From NCBI GenBank assembly GCA_964433315.1, contig CAYSQO010000005.1:1-63800 (forward strand): a DNA stretch of 63,800 nucleotides, given 5' to 3'. The DNA is from Aquariibacter sp964433315. GTDB lineage: Bacteria; Pseudomonadota; Gammaproteobacteria; Burkholderiales; Burkholderiaceae_C. Shown here in pieces: positions 35,889 through 43,692 of the stretch (the stretch's first letter is position 1; every line of letters starts with the position of its first letter). The notes under the pieces are model-generated. The model searched no databases. It had not been told where the DNA came from and saw only the letters and a program-made list of their open reading frames with translations. The position numbers and the translations under genes were made by a program.

Positions 35889-36998
35889 ATGGACCCGCTG
35901 CCGACCTCCGCCCTTGCCGAAACCGCCGCTGCCAGCGGCCCCATCGAGACCGATGCCGTCATCGTGGGCGCCGGTCCGGTCGGCCTCTTCCAGGTCTTTG
36001 AACTCGGCCTGCTGGAGATCAAGGCGCACATCATCGACTCGCTGGCCTACCCCGGCGGCCAGTGCATCGAGCTCTACCCGGACAAGCCGATCTACGACAT
36101 CCCGGCCGTGCCCGTGTGCACCGGTAAGGAGCTGACGGACAACCTGCTCAAGCAGATCGAGCCCTTCGGCGCCACCTTCCACCTGGGCCAGGAAGTCACC
36201 CTGGTGAACAAGCGCGAGGACGGCCGCTTCGACCTGGAGACCAGCAAGGGCACGCGCTTCATCACCAAGACCATCTTCATCGCCGGCGGCGTCGGCAGCT
36301 TCCAGCCGCGCACGCTGAAGGTGGACGGCCTGGAGGCCTTCGAGGGCACGCAGGTGCACTACCGCGTGCGCAGCCCCGAGCAGTTCGCGGGCAAGAACCT
36401 GGTCATCGTCGGCGGCGGCGACTCGGCCCTGGACTGGGCGCTGAACTTCTGCGGCGGCAACGCCGACGGCAACCCGCACAAGGCCGAGAGCGTCATCCTG
36501 ATCCACCGCCGCGACGGCTTCCGCGCCGCGCCGGCCAGCGTGGCCAAGATGAAGGAGCTGTGCGAGGCCTACGAGATGCAGTTCATCGTCGGCCAGGTCA
36601 CCGGCTTCGAGGCCGAGGGCGGCGCGCTCAGCCAGATCAAGGTCACCGGCGGCGACGGCGTGACCCGCACCGTGCCGCTGGACCAGCTGCTGGTCTTCTT
36701 CGGCCTGAGCCCCAAGCTCGGCCCGATCGCCGAATGGGGCCTGGCGCTGGACCGCAAGCAGATCGCGGTCGACACCGAGAAGTTCGAGACCAGCATCCCC
36801 GGCATCTTCGCGGTGGGCGACATCAACACCTACCCGGGCAAGAAGAAGCTGATCCTCTCGGGCTTCCACGAAGCCGCGCTGGCCGCCTTCGCCGCGGCGC
36901 CCTACATCTTCCCGGAGAAGCGCATCCATCTGCAGTACACGACCACCAGCCCCAAGCTGCACAAGGTGCTGGGCGTGGAATCGCCGGTGTTCGACTGA
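35889..36998 (+). CDS. Ferredoxin--NADP+ reductase, thioredoxin-reductase-like type
   Basis: 369 residues. Two dinucleotide-binding motifs: DAVIVGAGPVGLFQVFELGLL for FAD and NLVIVGGGDSALDWALNF for NADP. AYPGGQCIELYPDKPIYDIPAVP and the C-terminal FAVGDINTYPGKKKLILSGFHEAALAAF match the YumC-type reductases; the redox CxxC of thioredoxin reductase is absent, so it is not TrxB. It shuttles electrons between NADPH and ferredoxin, probably the FdxA encoded just upstream. It ends before a strong terminator. Confidence 0.92.
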   Translation: MDPLPTSALAETAAASGPIETDAVIVGAGPVGLFQVFELGLLEIKAHIIDSLAYPGGQCIELYPDKPIYDIPAVPVCTGKELTDNLLKQIEPFGATFHLGQEVTLVNKREDGRFDLETSKGTRFITKTIFIAGGVGSFQPRTLKVDGLEAFEGTQVHYRVRSPEQFAGKNLVIVGGGDSALDWALNFCGGNADGNPHKAESVILIHRRDGFRAAPASVAKMKELCEAYEMQFIVGQVTGFEAEGGALSQIKVTGGDGVTRTVPLDQLLVFFGLSPKLGPIAEWGLALDRKQIAVDTEKFETSIPGIFAVGDINTYPGKKKLILSGFHEAALAAFAAAPYIFPEKRIHLQYTTTSPKLHKVLGVESPVFD

Positions 36999-37023
36999 GG
37001 CAAGACCAGGCCGCTGGGCCAAC

Positions 37024-37053
37024 AAAAAGGGGCGCCCGAGGGCGCCCCTTTTT
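37024..37053. terminator. Bidirectional intrinsic terminator after the ferredoxin reductase gene
   Basis: A5 GGGGCGCC, 4-nt loop, GGCGCCCC T5: a near-perfect hairpin that ends in T-runs on both strands. A sister copy in the opposite orientation lies at 41759-41787. Confidence 0.9.
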
Positions 37054-37056
37054 CAA

Positions 37057-37150
37057 TGGCGCTTGGCGCGTCACCTGGCTTGTGCCGGAGGCTGGGCAAG
37101 CCTGCTGCCGCGTGTCCCCCGGCCGCTGCGCGGCCCGGGGGACACGGAGC
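37057..37150 (+). repeat. Intergenic repeat, copy A
   Basis: About 95 bp starting GGCGCTTGG, with GTCACC, the 20-mer AGGCTGGGCAAGCCTGCTGC (37089-37108), and a 36-nt hairpin (37111-37146) whose 16-bp stem CGTGTCCCCCGGCCGC pairs back with one bulged C. No coding potential. Copies B and C are at 37262-37333 (inverted) and 41790-41882. Confidence 0.85.
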
Positions 37151-37221
37151 CCTTGCGCGCCTGCCCGGCCCCGCGATGCCGCCCGCAGGGCTCAGGCCCG
37201 CACCCTGGGCCGCGCGGCAGG

Positions 37222-37241
37222 AGGCTGGGCAGGCCTGCTGC
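37222..37241 (+). repeat. Isolated extra copy of the repeat's 20-mer core
   Basis: AGGCTGGGCAGGCCTGCTGC occurs here exactly as in copy C (41821-41840) and inverted in copy B (37283-37302). The rest of the repeat is not present, so this is a degraded or partial unit. Confidence 0.75.
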
Positions 37242-37261
37242 GAAGGTCAAGGAGGAGACCG

Positions 37262-37333
37262 CGCAGCGGCCGGGGACACGCGGCAGCAGGCCTGCCCAGC
37301 CTCGGTCACAAAGGTGACGACCCACAAGCGCCA
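37262..37333 (-). repeat. Intergenic repeat, copy B (inverted)
   Basis: Read on the minus strand it starts TGGCGCTTGTGGGTCGTCAC, then CTTTGTGACC, the 20-mer core and CGTGTCCCCGGCCGCTGCGC; it is near-identical to the first 75 bp of copy C. It ends exactly at the left end of the mobile element, and its last six bases are the target duplication. Confidence 0.85.
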
Positions 37334-37360
37334 TGGGTGTTATGACGCTGATGGCCCAAA
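37334..37360 (+). repeat. Left terminal inverted repeat
   Basis: TGGGTGTTATGACGCTG followed by ATGGCCCAAA. It differs from the right end at three of 27 positions (7, 10 and 16). Confidence 0.88.
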
Positions 37361-37545
37361 CCGCCTCTACTGGGGTGGCATGCAATCGAGTTCTCCAACA
37401 AGCCGTTGAGCGCCGCCCGTGTCCGCGACGAGACCATGGTCTGTACCAACCTCCCGCCGGCTTCAAGCAGCTAGTCGCCTCTCACGTTTCAGAATCGCTT
37501 CGTCGCACAGGCAACTCGCTGCGGCGACCTCTTGACGCATACCCG

Positions 37546-38622
37546 ATGGCCACCAGAAAGAATCATCACTTCGTTCCTCAGTTTTACTTCCGCCGCTTCT
37601 CTAGTGACGGCAGGAGCATCTGCGCGCTCATGCGGGGGACAGGCCATGTTGTGAGGCGCGCCTCAATCAAAGGACAAGCCAGTAGGGACTGGTTCTACGG
37701 CAGCGTAGAGGCCGAGAGCGCACTCAGCGAGATTGAGGGCCACTGCAGCGCCGCATTGCGAGAGCTCGCGGCTCTCAAGGACCCAACTCAGTTGAGCGCA
37801 GAGCACATTGAGGGGCTGCTGATTCACTTGACGCTTCAGCGGTCTCGGACGGAAGCTGCCAGAGTTGCCGGGCAACCCATTCACGACAAGATGGCGCAGC
37901 TCGTTGTGGAAATGGGGGCCTCCAACGCGGATGGCCTGTCCGATGACCAACGGGCATTCATCCTCGACAACCTTGACAGCTGGCAGGCAGACCCAGTGGC
38001 AGCTCAAGGCTTGGAAATGGCCACGGCCATGCAGTCAGCTGAGGCCCTCAGCGACTTGCGTCCACTACTGCTGGTGAACACCACGAATCGGCCGTTCATC
38101 TTCGGCGATGCGCCCGTGGTCTTCTACAACCCGTACTGCCGCGACGTCACGCTACGCGGAGTTCTTGGATTCGCCAGCCCGGGTTTGCTTGTGATTCTTC
38201 CCCTTGACTCCAGAACCTGCTTCCTTCTAGTCGATGCCGAGGTCTATCGCGTACGAGCGTCGGCAAACAACCGAGTCTCAGTCCGGGACCTTAGGGACGT
38301 TGCCGCATTGAACAAGCTGCAGCTTCACGCGGCATCGGGGTGTGTCTACTTTGAGGAGGAGCGGTTTTCCGGGTATGTCAAGGCGCTGTGGGCTGAGGAG
38401 CACAAGCGGCTGACAAAGCAAGCAGGCTTGGTGGTTCAGGCACCAGGGTTCGACGCGCAGACGCGAGAGCCTCTGGGCGAAATCGTGCATGCCTTCCAGC
38501 CCCAGTTGGCCTACCGCCCCCTGCTGTCATTCCTAAAGCACGAAATTGTCGGCGACGGAGACCAGCGCCTACTGCGACGCGCGGGGGCCCAGTACGACGA
38601 AAGCCCCATAGAGTTTCCGTGA
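37546..38622 (+). CDS. DUF4238-domain protein (element cargo 1)
   Basis: 358 residues. The N-terminus KNHHFVPQFYFRRFSSDGR is the hallmark of DUF4238 proteins. Later conserved-looking parts are FIFGDAPVVFYNP and SPGLLVILPLDSRTCFLL; there is no membrane segment or signal peptide. The molecular function of the family is not known to me. The frame is open back to the element's left end, where an ATG lies across the inverted repeat, but the motif placement favours the ATG at 37546. No good Shine-Dalgarno precedes it. Codon use contains many A/T-ending codons, unlike the flanking host genes. It precedes the nuclease gene on the same strand, 328 bp away. Confidence 0.8.
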   Translation: MATRKNHHFVPQFYFRRFSSDGRSICALMRGTGHVVRRASIKGQASRDWFYGSVEAESALSEIEGHCSAALRELAALKDPTQLSAEHIEGLLIHLTLQRSRTEAARVAGQPIHDKMAQLVVEMGASNADGLSDDQRAFILDNLDSWQADPVAAQGLEMATAMQSAEALSDLRPLLLVNTTNRPFIFGDAPVVFYNPYCRDVTLRGVLGFASPGLLVILPLDSRTCFLLVDAEVYRVRASANNRVSVRDLRDVAALNKLQLHAASGCVYFEEERFSGYVKALWAEEHKRLTKQAGLVVQAPGFDAQTREPLGEIVHAFQPQLAYRPLLSFLKHEIVGDGDQRLLRRAGAQYDESPIEFP

Positions 38623-38950
38623 TGGGATTAGCGCCGTAGACGCGCCGTGCCCGCTCTGAGCGGCTGCCCCGTACACTACCCCTAACCTCGAGAAGGAGTT
38701 CCCGCCAAGGCAGGCCACGAGCTCTCTGGGCCAGGCCCGCGCGGTGGGTGTCGAACTCTTCGGGCAACCGCGGAGCTTGGCGCACACTTCGTGGGCCGTT
38801 CTTTGTTCACCGCTCACAGCTCGTGCGGCCGCCCGGCGGCTACGGCTCAATAGGCTGGGCACATGGCAAAAACTTCGACCGCCGGCATCTCAATCCACTC
38901 GCGGCAAGGCAATATGGTGCGCTGCTGTCGATTCGCGAGGAGCACAACGG
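38623..38950 (+). other. Gap between the two cargo genes
   Basis: 328 bp with no convincing gene. AAGGAG at 38691-38696 looks like a ribosome site but no start codon follows at a usable distance. TACACT (38670-38675) is a weak -10 candidate. A 37-codon frame (38863-38976) runs across the start of the next gene. Confidence 0.5.
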
Positions 38951-38976
38951 GTGGCCAGGAAGAAGTCCAAGGGTGA
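38863..38976 (+). CDS. Possible 37-residue leader peptide overlapping the nuclease gene start
   Basis: ATG at 38863 opens a short frame beginning MAKTSTAGISIHSRQGNMV and ending at TGA 38974-38976, 26 bp past the GTG start of the nuclease gene and in another frame. Ribosomes finishing it would pass the nuclease start, so it could couple or repress translation. Its own ribosome site is weak, and no family is recognised; it may be chance. Confidence 0.3.
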   Translation: MAKTSTAGISIHSRQGNMVRCCRFARSTTGGQEEVQG

Positions 38977-41593
38977 AAAGCCGAGCACGCCGGCAACCAG
39001 GGAGAGCGCGGAGGTCGCATTAGCAAGGGCCGCCGCCCTCATCTCGTTGGATGAGCTGCGTCGACAGGCTGACGAGCTGGCGGCGACGCAAGACTGGGAC
39101 AGCCTGCTCGCCCTCGGGAAGACGCCGCTTTCGCGCCTCGCGGAAGACTCTCGCACTGCTGCCGAAGTGCCGCTTCTATTGATGCAAGTGCGGGCGCTGT
39201 CGCAAGACCGAATGGGGCTCCCTCCTGGTGCCACGCTCGACCTAAAGAATGAGCTGCGGGACCTCACTCTCGCCGTCGCCAAGCGTGACGAGCGATTTTT
39301 CTGTCGGCCCGAGTTTGGCGTGTTTGTGGACTGCCTCGGCTATGGGTTCGAGGACTGCTACGTTGGGTTCAAGGTGCTACTGCCCGCCTGCTCAGCGCAT
39401 GCAGACCTGTGGTGGGTTAGCAGGTTGAGAGGGTGCGGCGTCCGGCTGATGGACCCCTTCCGCTTCTTCGACGACTTGTCGGAGGAACAGCGTCAGTTGA
39501 TTGACGGGCTCCCCGAGGTAGACGTAGCTCTTTCGGAAGCGTTCGCCCGACTCGAGGGCGCTGAAGATGCAGCTCCGACTCATAGGCTGCTCGCAAAGGT
39601 CTTCCGGCTAGAGCTTGCAACGCGCATGGCTGACCCTTGGGACTATGACCGCGTTGCCCGAGCAATCCGGGACCTGCCTACGCCGACCATGGCAGCGGTG
39701 CAGGCCTCGCACCCGGATGAAGACTCGAATACAAATGGGCACCACTTGCTCCCTATCGCCTGGGCGTTCCTATGGGAGTTGAGCCACTGCGCCGCCGAGA
39801 GTCTGCAGGACCTGCTACGGCGGTACGAAGGTAGCGAGCTGGGCAACGTCGCTTTCGAAGGCCTTCGCGACATTGCGAAGAGCCAGGTTGTGCACAACGA
39901 CAACGACTCTGCGCTGCTGAGCGGCGTTTCGCAATTGACTGAGGCGCTTCGCGGTTGGACCGGGTGGCTTGGAGACAGCATCACGCTCGACCTGGCGGAA
40001 GGGCCAAGGCAGCTGCCCTTTAGCTTTGGCTCACTCGAAGTGCCCTCGGTCGCCGATGTTCTGACCCACTTGGTGGAGCTCGCACCAAAGTCGTTCTCGC
40101 GCCTCTCGGCGCTTACGGCCTTCGCCAGGGTCTATCGCGCCAACGAAGACTTTAATTGCCTCGACGATGACGAGTGGGATGACAAAGATGCCCCAGGCCT
40201 CGAATGGCTGTGCGACCACAACGTAGAGCTCCAGTTCGCTGCTGCCTACGCTTTGCCTGACGGTGCTACCCGTCTAAGGCACTTTCTGCGAGCGATGCGT
40301 CGTTGCGCCGAGCGCGCGGTAGACCCGCAGTTCAACTACTACAGCGCCGAACAGGCCAGTGGTGAGCTGACGCTGGCGGATGTGCAGCAGTTGCAGCACG
40401 AGCTTCAGGCACTCGCCAAGCTTCGAGGCGGCATGTCCGAGCGACTCGTGAAGACTTGGCGGCAAGAGGTGGGGCACATCTTTTCAGCTATCTCGAAGCC
40501 GGAAGGTGCCTCGCGCCAGAAGACACTTGAACTCGCCCGCATCTTTGCCGAAGACCTGCTGGATACCAGGCAGGCGTTTCGCTTGGGTTACCTGGAGCAG
40601 GTGGAAGGTGACCGAGAGCAAGCACTGCACTGGTACCTCGTCGAGCTCGCCGAGGTGAAGGAGCCTTCCGACGCGCTCTTGAACAACATGAAGCTGCTGT
40701 GGAATGGATGCGAAGACCACGATGTCGTCGAGTCACTTGTGGCTCGTCTCGAAGACCAGCCGCCAGGTCAACCTCACGCTCAAGTGCTGGCGACGCTGAT
40801 AGCAAACGCGAAGACGCGAGCGGCCGTTCTGGAGCGGCAAGTCCAGTTCGAACGGACTGCCGTGAACCGATGGCCAACGCTCACCGCGCCTGCGCGCAAG
40901 CTGCTAGGCGTTCTGGACAACATCAACCGCTACAACGGCTTCGCGGAGCTCGGCGAGTACGCCGGCATGCCAGTCGAGTGGGCTGAACGGCACTACCGCA
41001 AGCTGGTCGAACTCGGCATGGTCCTCGAGACCAAGTCGGGCTATCGCATCAACTCGTTCATCAAGCCTCTGCTCGACCGAGAAGGGCAGCACTCGGTCAT
41101 CGGTCGAATCGTTCGAGCTCAGGGCACCAGCGCTGTCAAACAGGTCTTCAACAGCCAGCGCGAGTACTCGATTTACCAGGTGATGGTGCAGCTGTGCCCC
41201 AACCACTTGGTGTTCCCCAACTGCGCCCTCCAGAGCGTGATGAGCTTCGACCGAATGAAGGAGCTGGTAGAGGATTCGGACTTCGGCTACTACCTACGCG
41301 CCAGCGTAGACCTGGTGGTCGTCTCCAGTACGACTTTCTTGCCCATGCTCGCCATCGAGGTCGACTCGGTTTGGCACGACACCGACAAGCAGCAAGAGCG
41401 AGACGACCGGAAGGACCGATTGTTCGCGGTCGCCGGTATCCCGTTCATGCGCCTTCGGCCGGTAGGGAGCCCGTCCGAAGACGTGATTCGCGGACAGGTC
41501 GCTGAGCACCTAGATGAACTCATTCGAAGTCTGCGTACTGACATCCCGGGCTACGACCAGGCCCGAAAGCTCCTGGAGGACCTCTCTACCTGA
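38951..41593 (+). CDS. Large helical protein with C-terminal DUF2726-like nuclease domain (element cargo 2)
   Basis: 880 residues. Residues about 20-630 are mostly alpha-helical without a family I recognise. Residues about 639-710 look like a winged-helix (LTAPARKLLGVLDNINRYNG, WAERHYRKLVELGMVLETKSGYRI). The C-terminus (about 785-850) carries a PD-(D/E)XK-type pattern as in DUF2726: Asp787 in VDLVVVSS, Glu803 and Asp805 in LAIEVDSVWHDT, Lys821 in RDDRKDRLFAVAGIPFMRLR. So a nuclease effector is likely. The start is the GTG at 38951, 8 nt after AGGAG; the frame upstream is longer but unconserved. Lower GC marks it as foreign. It ends 130 bp before the right terminal repeat. Confidence 0.8.
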   Translation: MARKKSKGEKPSTPATRESAEVALARAAALISLDELRRQADELAATQDWDSLLALGKTPLSRLAEDSRTAAEVPLLLMQVRALSQDRMGLPPGATLDLKNELRDLTLAVAKRDERFFCRPEFGVFVDCLGYGFEDCYVGFKVLLPACSAHADLWWVSRLRGCGVRLMDPFRFFDDLSEEQRQLIDGLPEVDVALSEAFARLEGAEDAAPTHRLLAKVFRLELATRMADPWDYDRVARAIRDLPTPTMAAVQASHPDEDSNTNGHHLLPIAWAFLWELSHCAAESLQDLLRRYEGSELGNVAFEGLRDIAKSQVVHNDNDSALLSGVSQLTEALRGWTGWLGDSITLDLAEGPRQLPFSFGSLEVPSVADVLTHLVELAPKSFSRLSALTAFARVYRANEDFNCLDDDEWDDKDAPGLEWLCDHNVELQFAAAYALPDGATRLRHFLRAMRRCAERAVDPQFNYYSAEQASGELTLADVQQLQHELQALAKLRGGMSERLVKTWRQEVGHIFSAISKPEGASRQKTLELARIFAEDLLDTRQAFRLGYLEQVEGDREQALHWYLVELAEVKEPSDALLNNMKLLWNGCEDHDVVESLVARLEDQPPGQPHAQVLATLIANAKTRAAVLERQVQFERTAVNRWPTLTAPARKLLGVLDNINRYNGFAELGEYAGMPVEWAERHYRKLVELGMVLETKSGYRINSFIKPLLDREGQHSVIGRIVRAQGTSAVKQVFNSQREYSIYQVMVQLCPNHLVFPNCALQSVMSFDRMKELVEDSDFGYYLRASVDLVVVSSTTFLPMLAIEVDSVWHDTDKQQERDDRKDRLFAVAGIPFMRLRPVGSPSEDVIRGQVAEHLDELIRSLRTDIPGYDQARKLLEDLST

Positions 41594-41704
41594 GCTACCG
41601 CGCCGAGCGTCGCCTTGTGCACCCTAAGCACTCGCTCGCTAGACAGGGCATGAACAATGTCGACGCACTAATTCTTGTACTCTACCCGCGAAGAAGAGGC
41701 CTAA

Positions 41705-41727
41705 GTCCTTGATTTACAAGGATTTGG
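41705..41727. repeat. Small dyad next to the right end of the element
   Basis: CCTTG-ATTTA-CAAGG is a perfect 5-bp dyad within AAGTCCTTGATTTACAAGGA and overlaps the inner edge of the right terminal repeat. It could be a subterminal transposase site or a weak stem. No equivalent is seen at the left end. Confidence 0.5.
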
Positions 41728-41749
41728 GCCATCTGCGTCTTACCACCCA
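41723..41749 (-). repeat. Right terminal inverted repeat
   Basis: On the minus strand TGGGTGGTAAGACGCAG followed by ATGGCCCAAA, matching the left end at 24 of 27 positions. GCGCCA follows directly outside. Confidence 0.88.
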
Positions 41750-41758
41750 GCGCCATTG

Positions 41759-41787
41759 AAAAGGGGCGCCCTCGGGCGCCCCTTTTT
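41759..41787. terminator. Bidirectional terminator hairpin, second copy
   Basis: A4 GGGGCGCC, loop, GGCGCCCC T5. Its flanks (CAATGGCGC on one side, GTTGG on the other) show that it is inverted relative to the copy at 37024-37053. The mobile element inserted 9 bp from it. Confidence 0.88.
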
Positions 41788-41789
41788 GT

Positions 41790-41882
41790 TGGCGCTTGTG
41801 GGTCGTCACCTTTGTGACCGAGGCTGGGCAGGCCTGCTGCTGCGTGTCCCCCGGCCGCTGCGCGGCCCGGGGGACACGGAGC
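41790..41882 (+). repeat. Intergenic repeat, copy C
   Basis: Starts GGCGCTTGTGGGTCGTCACC, then CTTTGTGACC, the 20-mer core (41821-41840) and the 36-nt hairpin (41843-41878). It matches copy A best in its second half and copy B in its first half. The 140 bp between it and the binding-protein gene hold G/C-rich sequence with no clear feature. Confidence 0.85.
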
Positions 41883-42024
41883 CCTTGCGCGCCTGCGCGG
41901 CCCCGCGCCTCTCCACCCCGGCACAAAGCCCTGAAAGGGCGTGCTCAGCCCAGGAGCAAAGCGCCCCATCTCAAGGGGCCGGCCCGGGGGCATGTGCCAC
42001 CCCTCGGGCGCAGCCCCCCTGGGC

Positions 42025-43167
42025 TTACTGCAACGGCGTCTTCTTGCCGTCCTTGTAGACGTAGAGGGTCATCGCCGGATCCTTGAGCTCGCCATCAGCC
42101 TCGAAGACGACCTTGGCGGTCACGCCCTCGTAGTTCGTCTCCTTGAGCTTGGGCGCGTAGACCTTGGGGTCGGCGGAATCGGCGCGCTTCATGGCGTCGG
42201 CCATCACCATCACCGCGTCGTAGACGTAGGGCGCGTAGACCTGGAACTGGCCCGGGAACTTGGCGTCGTAGGCGGCGCGCCAGGCGGCGCCCTTGGGCAT
42301 CTTGTCGAGCGAGGCACCGCCCTCGGCGCAGACGACGCCTTCCAGGGCCTTGGCGCCACCGGAGAGCTCGGCCAGCTTGGCGGTGCAGATGCCGTCACCG
42401 CCGAAGACCTTGACGCCGCCCAGGCCGAGCTGGTCGAGCTGGCGCAGCATGGGGCCGGCCTGCGGGTCCATGCCGCCGAAGAAGACGCCCTCGGGCGCCT
42501 TGTCCTTGATGGCGGTCAGGATGGCCATGAAGTCGGTGGCCTTGTCGTTGGTGTACTGCTCGGCGACGACCTCGATGCCCTGCTCGGCCGCGATCTTCTT
42601 GAACACTTCGGCGATGCCCTGGCCGTAGGCGGTGCGGTCGTCGACCACCGCGACCTTCTTCAGGCCGAGGGTCTTGGCGGCGTAGACGGCCAGGCCGGCG
42701 CCGAGCGCGTTGTCGTTGGCCAGCAGGCGGTAGGCGGTGGTGAAGCCCTGCTGGCTGTACTTGGGATTGGTCGCCGCGGGGGTGATCTGCGGGATGCCGC
42801 AGTCGAAGTAGATCTTCGAGGCCGGAAGGGTGGTGCCCGAGTTCAGATGCCCGACCACGCCGTTGACCTTGGCATCGCAGAGCTTCTGCGCGGCGGCCGT
42901 GCCCTGCTTGGGGTCGGCGCCATCGTCCTCGGCCAGCAGCTCGAACTTGACCTTCTTGCCGCCGAGCACGATGCCCTGGGTGTTGAGCTCGTCGATCGCC
43001 ATGCGGGCGCCGTTCTCGTTGTCCTTGCCGTAGTGGGCCTGGGCGCCGGAGACGGGGCCGACATGGCCGATCTTCACCACCAGGGTGTCGTCGGCCGGCT
43101 TGGAGCAGGCGGCCAGCAGCGCGGCGGCAGCCAGGGCCAGGGTCAGCGGCTTGAGCTTGAAGGTCAT
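42025..43167 (-). CDS. Branched-chain amino acid-type ABC substrate-binding lipoprotein (LivJ-like)
   Basis: 380 residues. Signal with lipobox at Cys21 (LALAAAALLAACSK). The type I periplasmic binding fold shows VVKIGHVGPVSGAQAHYGKDNENGARMAIDELN and VAVVDDRTAYGQGIAEVFKKIAAEQGIEVV; both are typical of LivJ/LivK. It would bind leucine, isoleucine, valine or a related amide. No liv permease or ATPase gene is adjacent, so it is an orphan binding protein served by transporter parts elsewhere. Confidence 0.92.
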   Translation of the reverse strand: MTFKLKPLTLALAAAALLAACSKPADDTLVVKIGHVGPVSGAQAHYGKDNENGARMAIDELNTQGIVLGGKKVKFELLAEDDGADPKQGTAAAQKLCDAKVNGVVGHLNSGTTLPASKIYFDCGIPQITPAATNPKYSQQGFTTAYRLLANDNALGAGLAVYAAKTLGLKKVAVVDDRTAYGQGIAEVFKKIAAEQGIEVVAEQYTNDKATDFMAILTAIKDKAPEGVFFGGMDPQAGPMLRQLDQLGLGGVKVFGGDGICTAKLAELSGGAKALEGVVCAEGGASLDKMPKGAAWRAAYDAKFPGQFQVYAPYVYDAVMVMADAMKRADSADPKVYAPKLKETNYEGVTAKVVFEADGELKDPAMTLYVYKDGKKTPLQ

Positions 43168-43226
43168 CGGGAGTCTCCGGGGGCGTGGGAAGGGGACGGG
43201 AATCGAGGGGCCGGGCCGCAGGGGCC

Positions 43227-43670
43227 TCAGCCGTCCATGGGATGGTGGCTGAGCGCGTAGCCGCGGTCGGCGTAATGCCGCCAGCGCTGGCGGCCGGCCA
43301 GGCGGCTGGCCGGGTCGGCGCCGACGATGTCGTAGAGCCGGGCGAAGCGCTCGAAGCCCGGCGGGGCCTCGGCGGTCTCGCCGGCCAAGTGCAGCAGGCG
43401 GTCGACGTCGGCCGGCACGGACTCGAGCCGCTCGACCAGCCAGACCGGCGTGGGCGCGAGGTGCGGGCCCGGCGGCTGTCCGGCACCCAGTCGGAGGTGC
43501 GGCCGGAAGCTCTGCGGGTCGTCGCTCCACAGGTGCTGGCTGATGCGGTCCAGCAATGCGGCCGGGCCCAGCACGGCCAGCCGGGCCCCCTGGGCTTCGG
43601 CCTTGCGAAGCAGCTTCATCACGTGGACGAGCGGCTCGGCCACGCCGGTGTGGAACTGGATCTCGGTCAT
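43227..43670 (-). CDS. holC: DNA polymerase III chi subunit
   Basis: 147 residues. EIQFHTGVAEPLVHVMKLLRKAEAQGARLAVLGP and LDRISQHLWSDDPQSFRPH are the chi signature; the fold binds single-strand-binding protein and links it to the clamp loader. ETAEAPPGFERFARLYDIV follows. It lies 22 bp after pepA on the same strand, the pepA-holC order common in proteobacteria. Confidence 0.92.
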   Translation of the reverse strand: MTEIQFHTGVAEPLVHVMKLLRKAEAQGARLAVLGPAALLDRISQHLWSDDPQSFRPHLRLGAGQPPGPHLAPTPVWLVERLESVPADVDRLLHLAGETAEAPPGFERFARLYDIVGADPASRLAGRQRWRHYADRGYALSHHPMDG

Positions 43671-43692
43671 CGCGCGACCGGGTCCGCTGCGC

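Larger units (their letters stand above)
37334..41749. mobile_element. 4.4-kb transposon-like element carrying a two-gene cargo, no transposase
   Basis: The element starts TGGGTG and ends CACCCA. The terminal 27 bp on each side are inverted copies with 24 matches. GCGCCA stands immediately outside both ends (37328-37333 and 41750-41755), a 6-bp target duplication. Joining the flanks restores an intergenic terminator-repeat that still exists uninterrupted, in reverse, at 37021-37090. TG...CA ends fit DDE transposases of the Mu/Tn552/IS3 superfamily; the family cannot be named from the ends. Inside are a DUF4238 gene and a DUF2726-nuclease gene, both AT-richer than the host. No transposase or recombinase is encoded, so movement would need one in trans. 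Confidence 0.85.

Noticed and set aside
36999..37333. Open frames in the intergenic repeats (for example 37056-37409)
   Set aside because: They follow from stop-poor, G/C-rich hairpin sequence and show no protein features.
37333..37545. Upstream extension of the DUF4238 frame, with an ATG overlapping the left terminal repeat
   Set aside because: The sequence is unconserved, Arg/Cys-rich, and would make the transposon end coding; the family motif begins just after the ATG at 37546.
38744..38950. Upstream extension of the nuclease frame to a GTG at 38744
   Set aside because: No ribosome site at that start and low-complexity translation; the GTG at 38951 has AGGAG at the right distance.
37021..41790. 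Integrative element with attL/attR and an integrase
   Set aside because: No tRNA or integrase is present. The large repeats around the island are mixed in orientation and extend past the exact 27-bp ends, so transposition into a repeat explains the pattern better.
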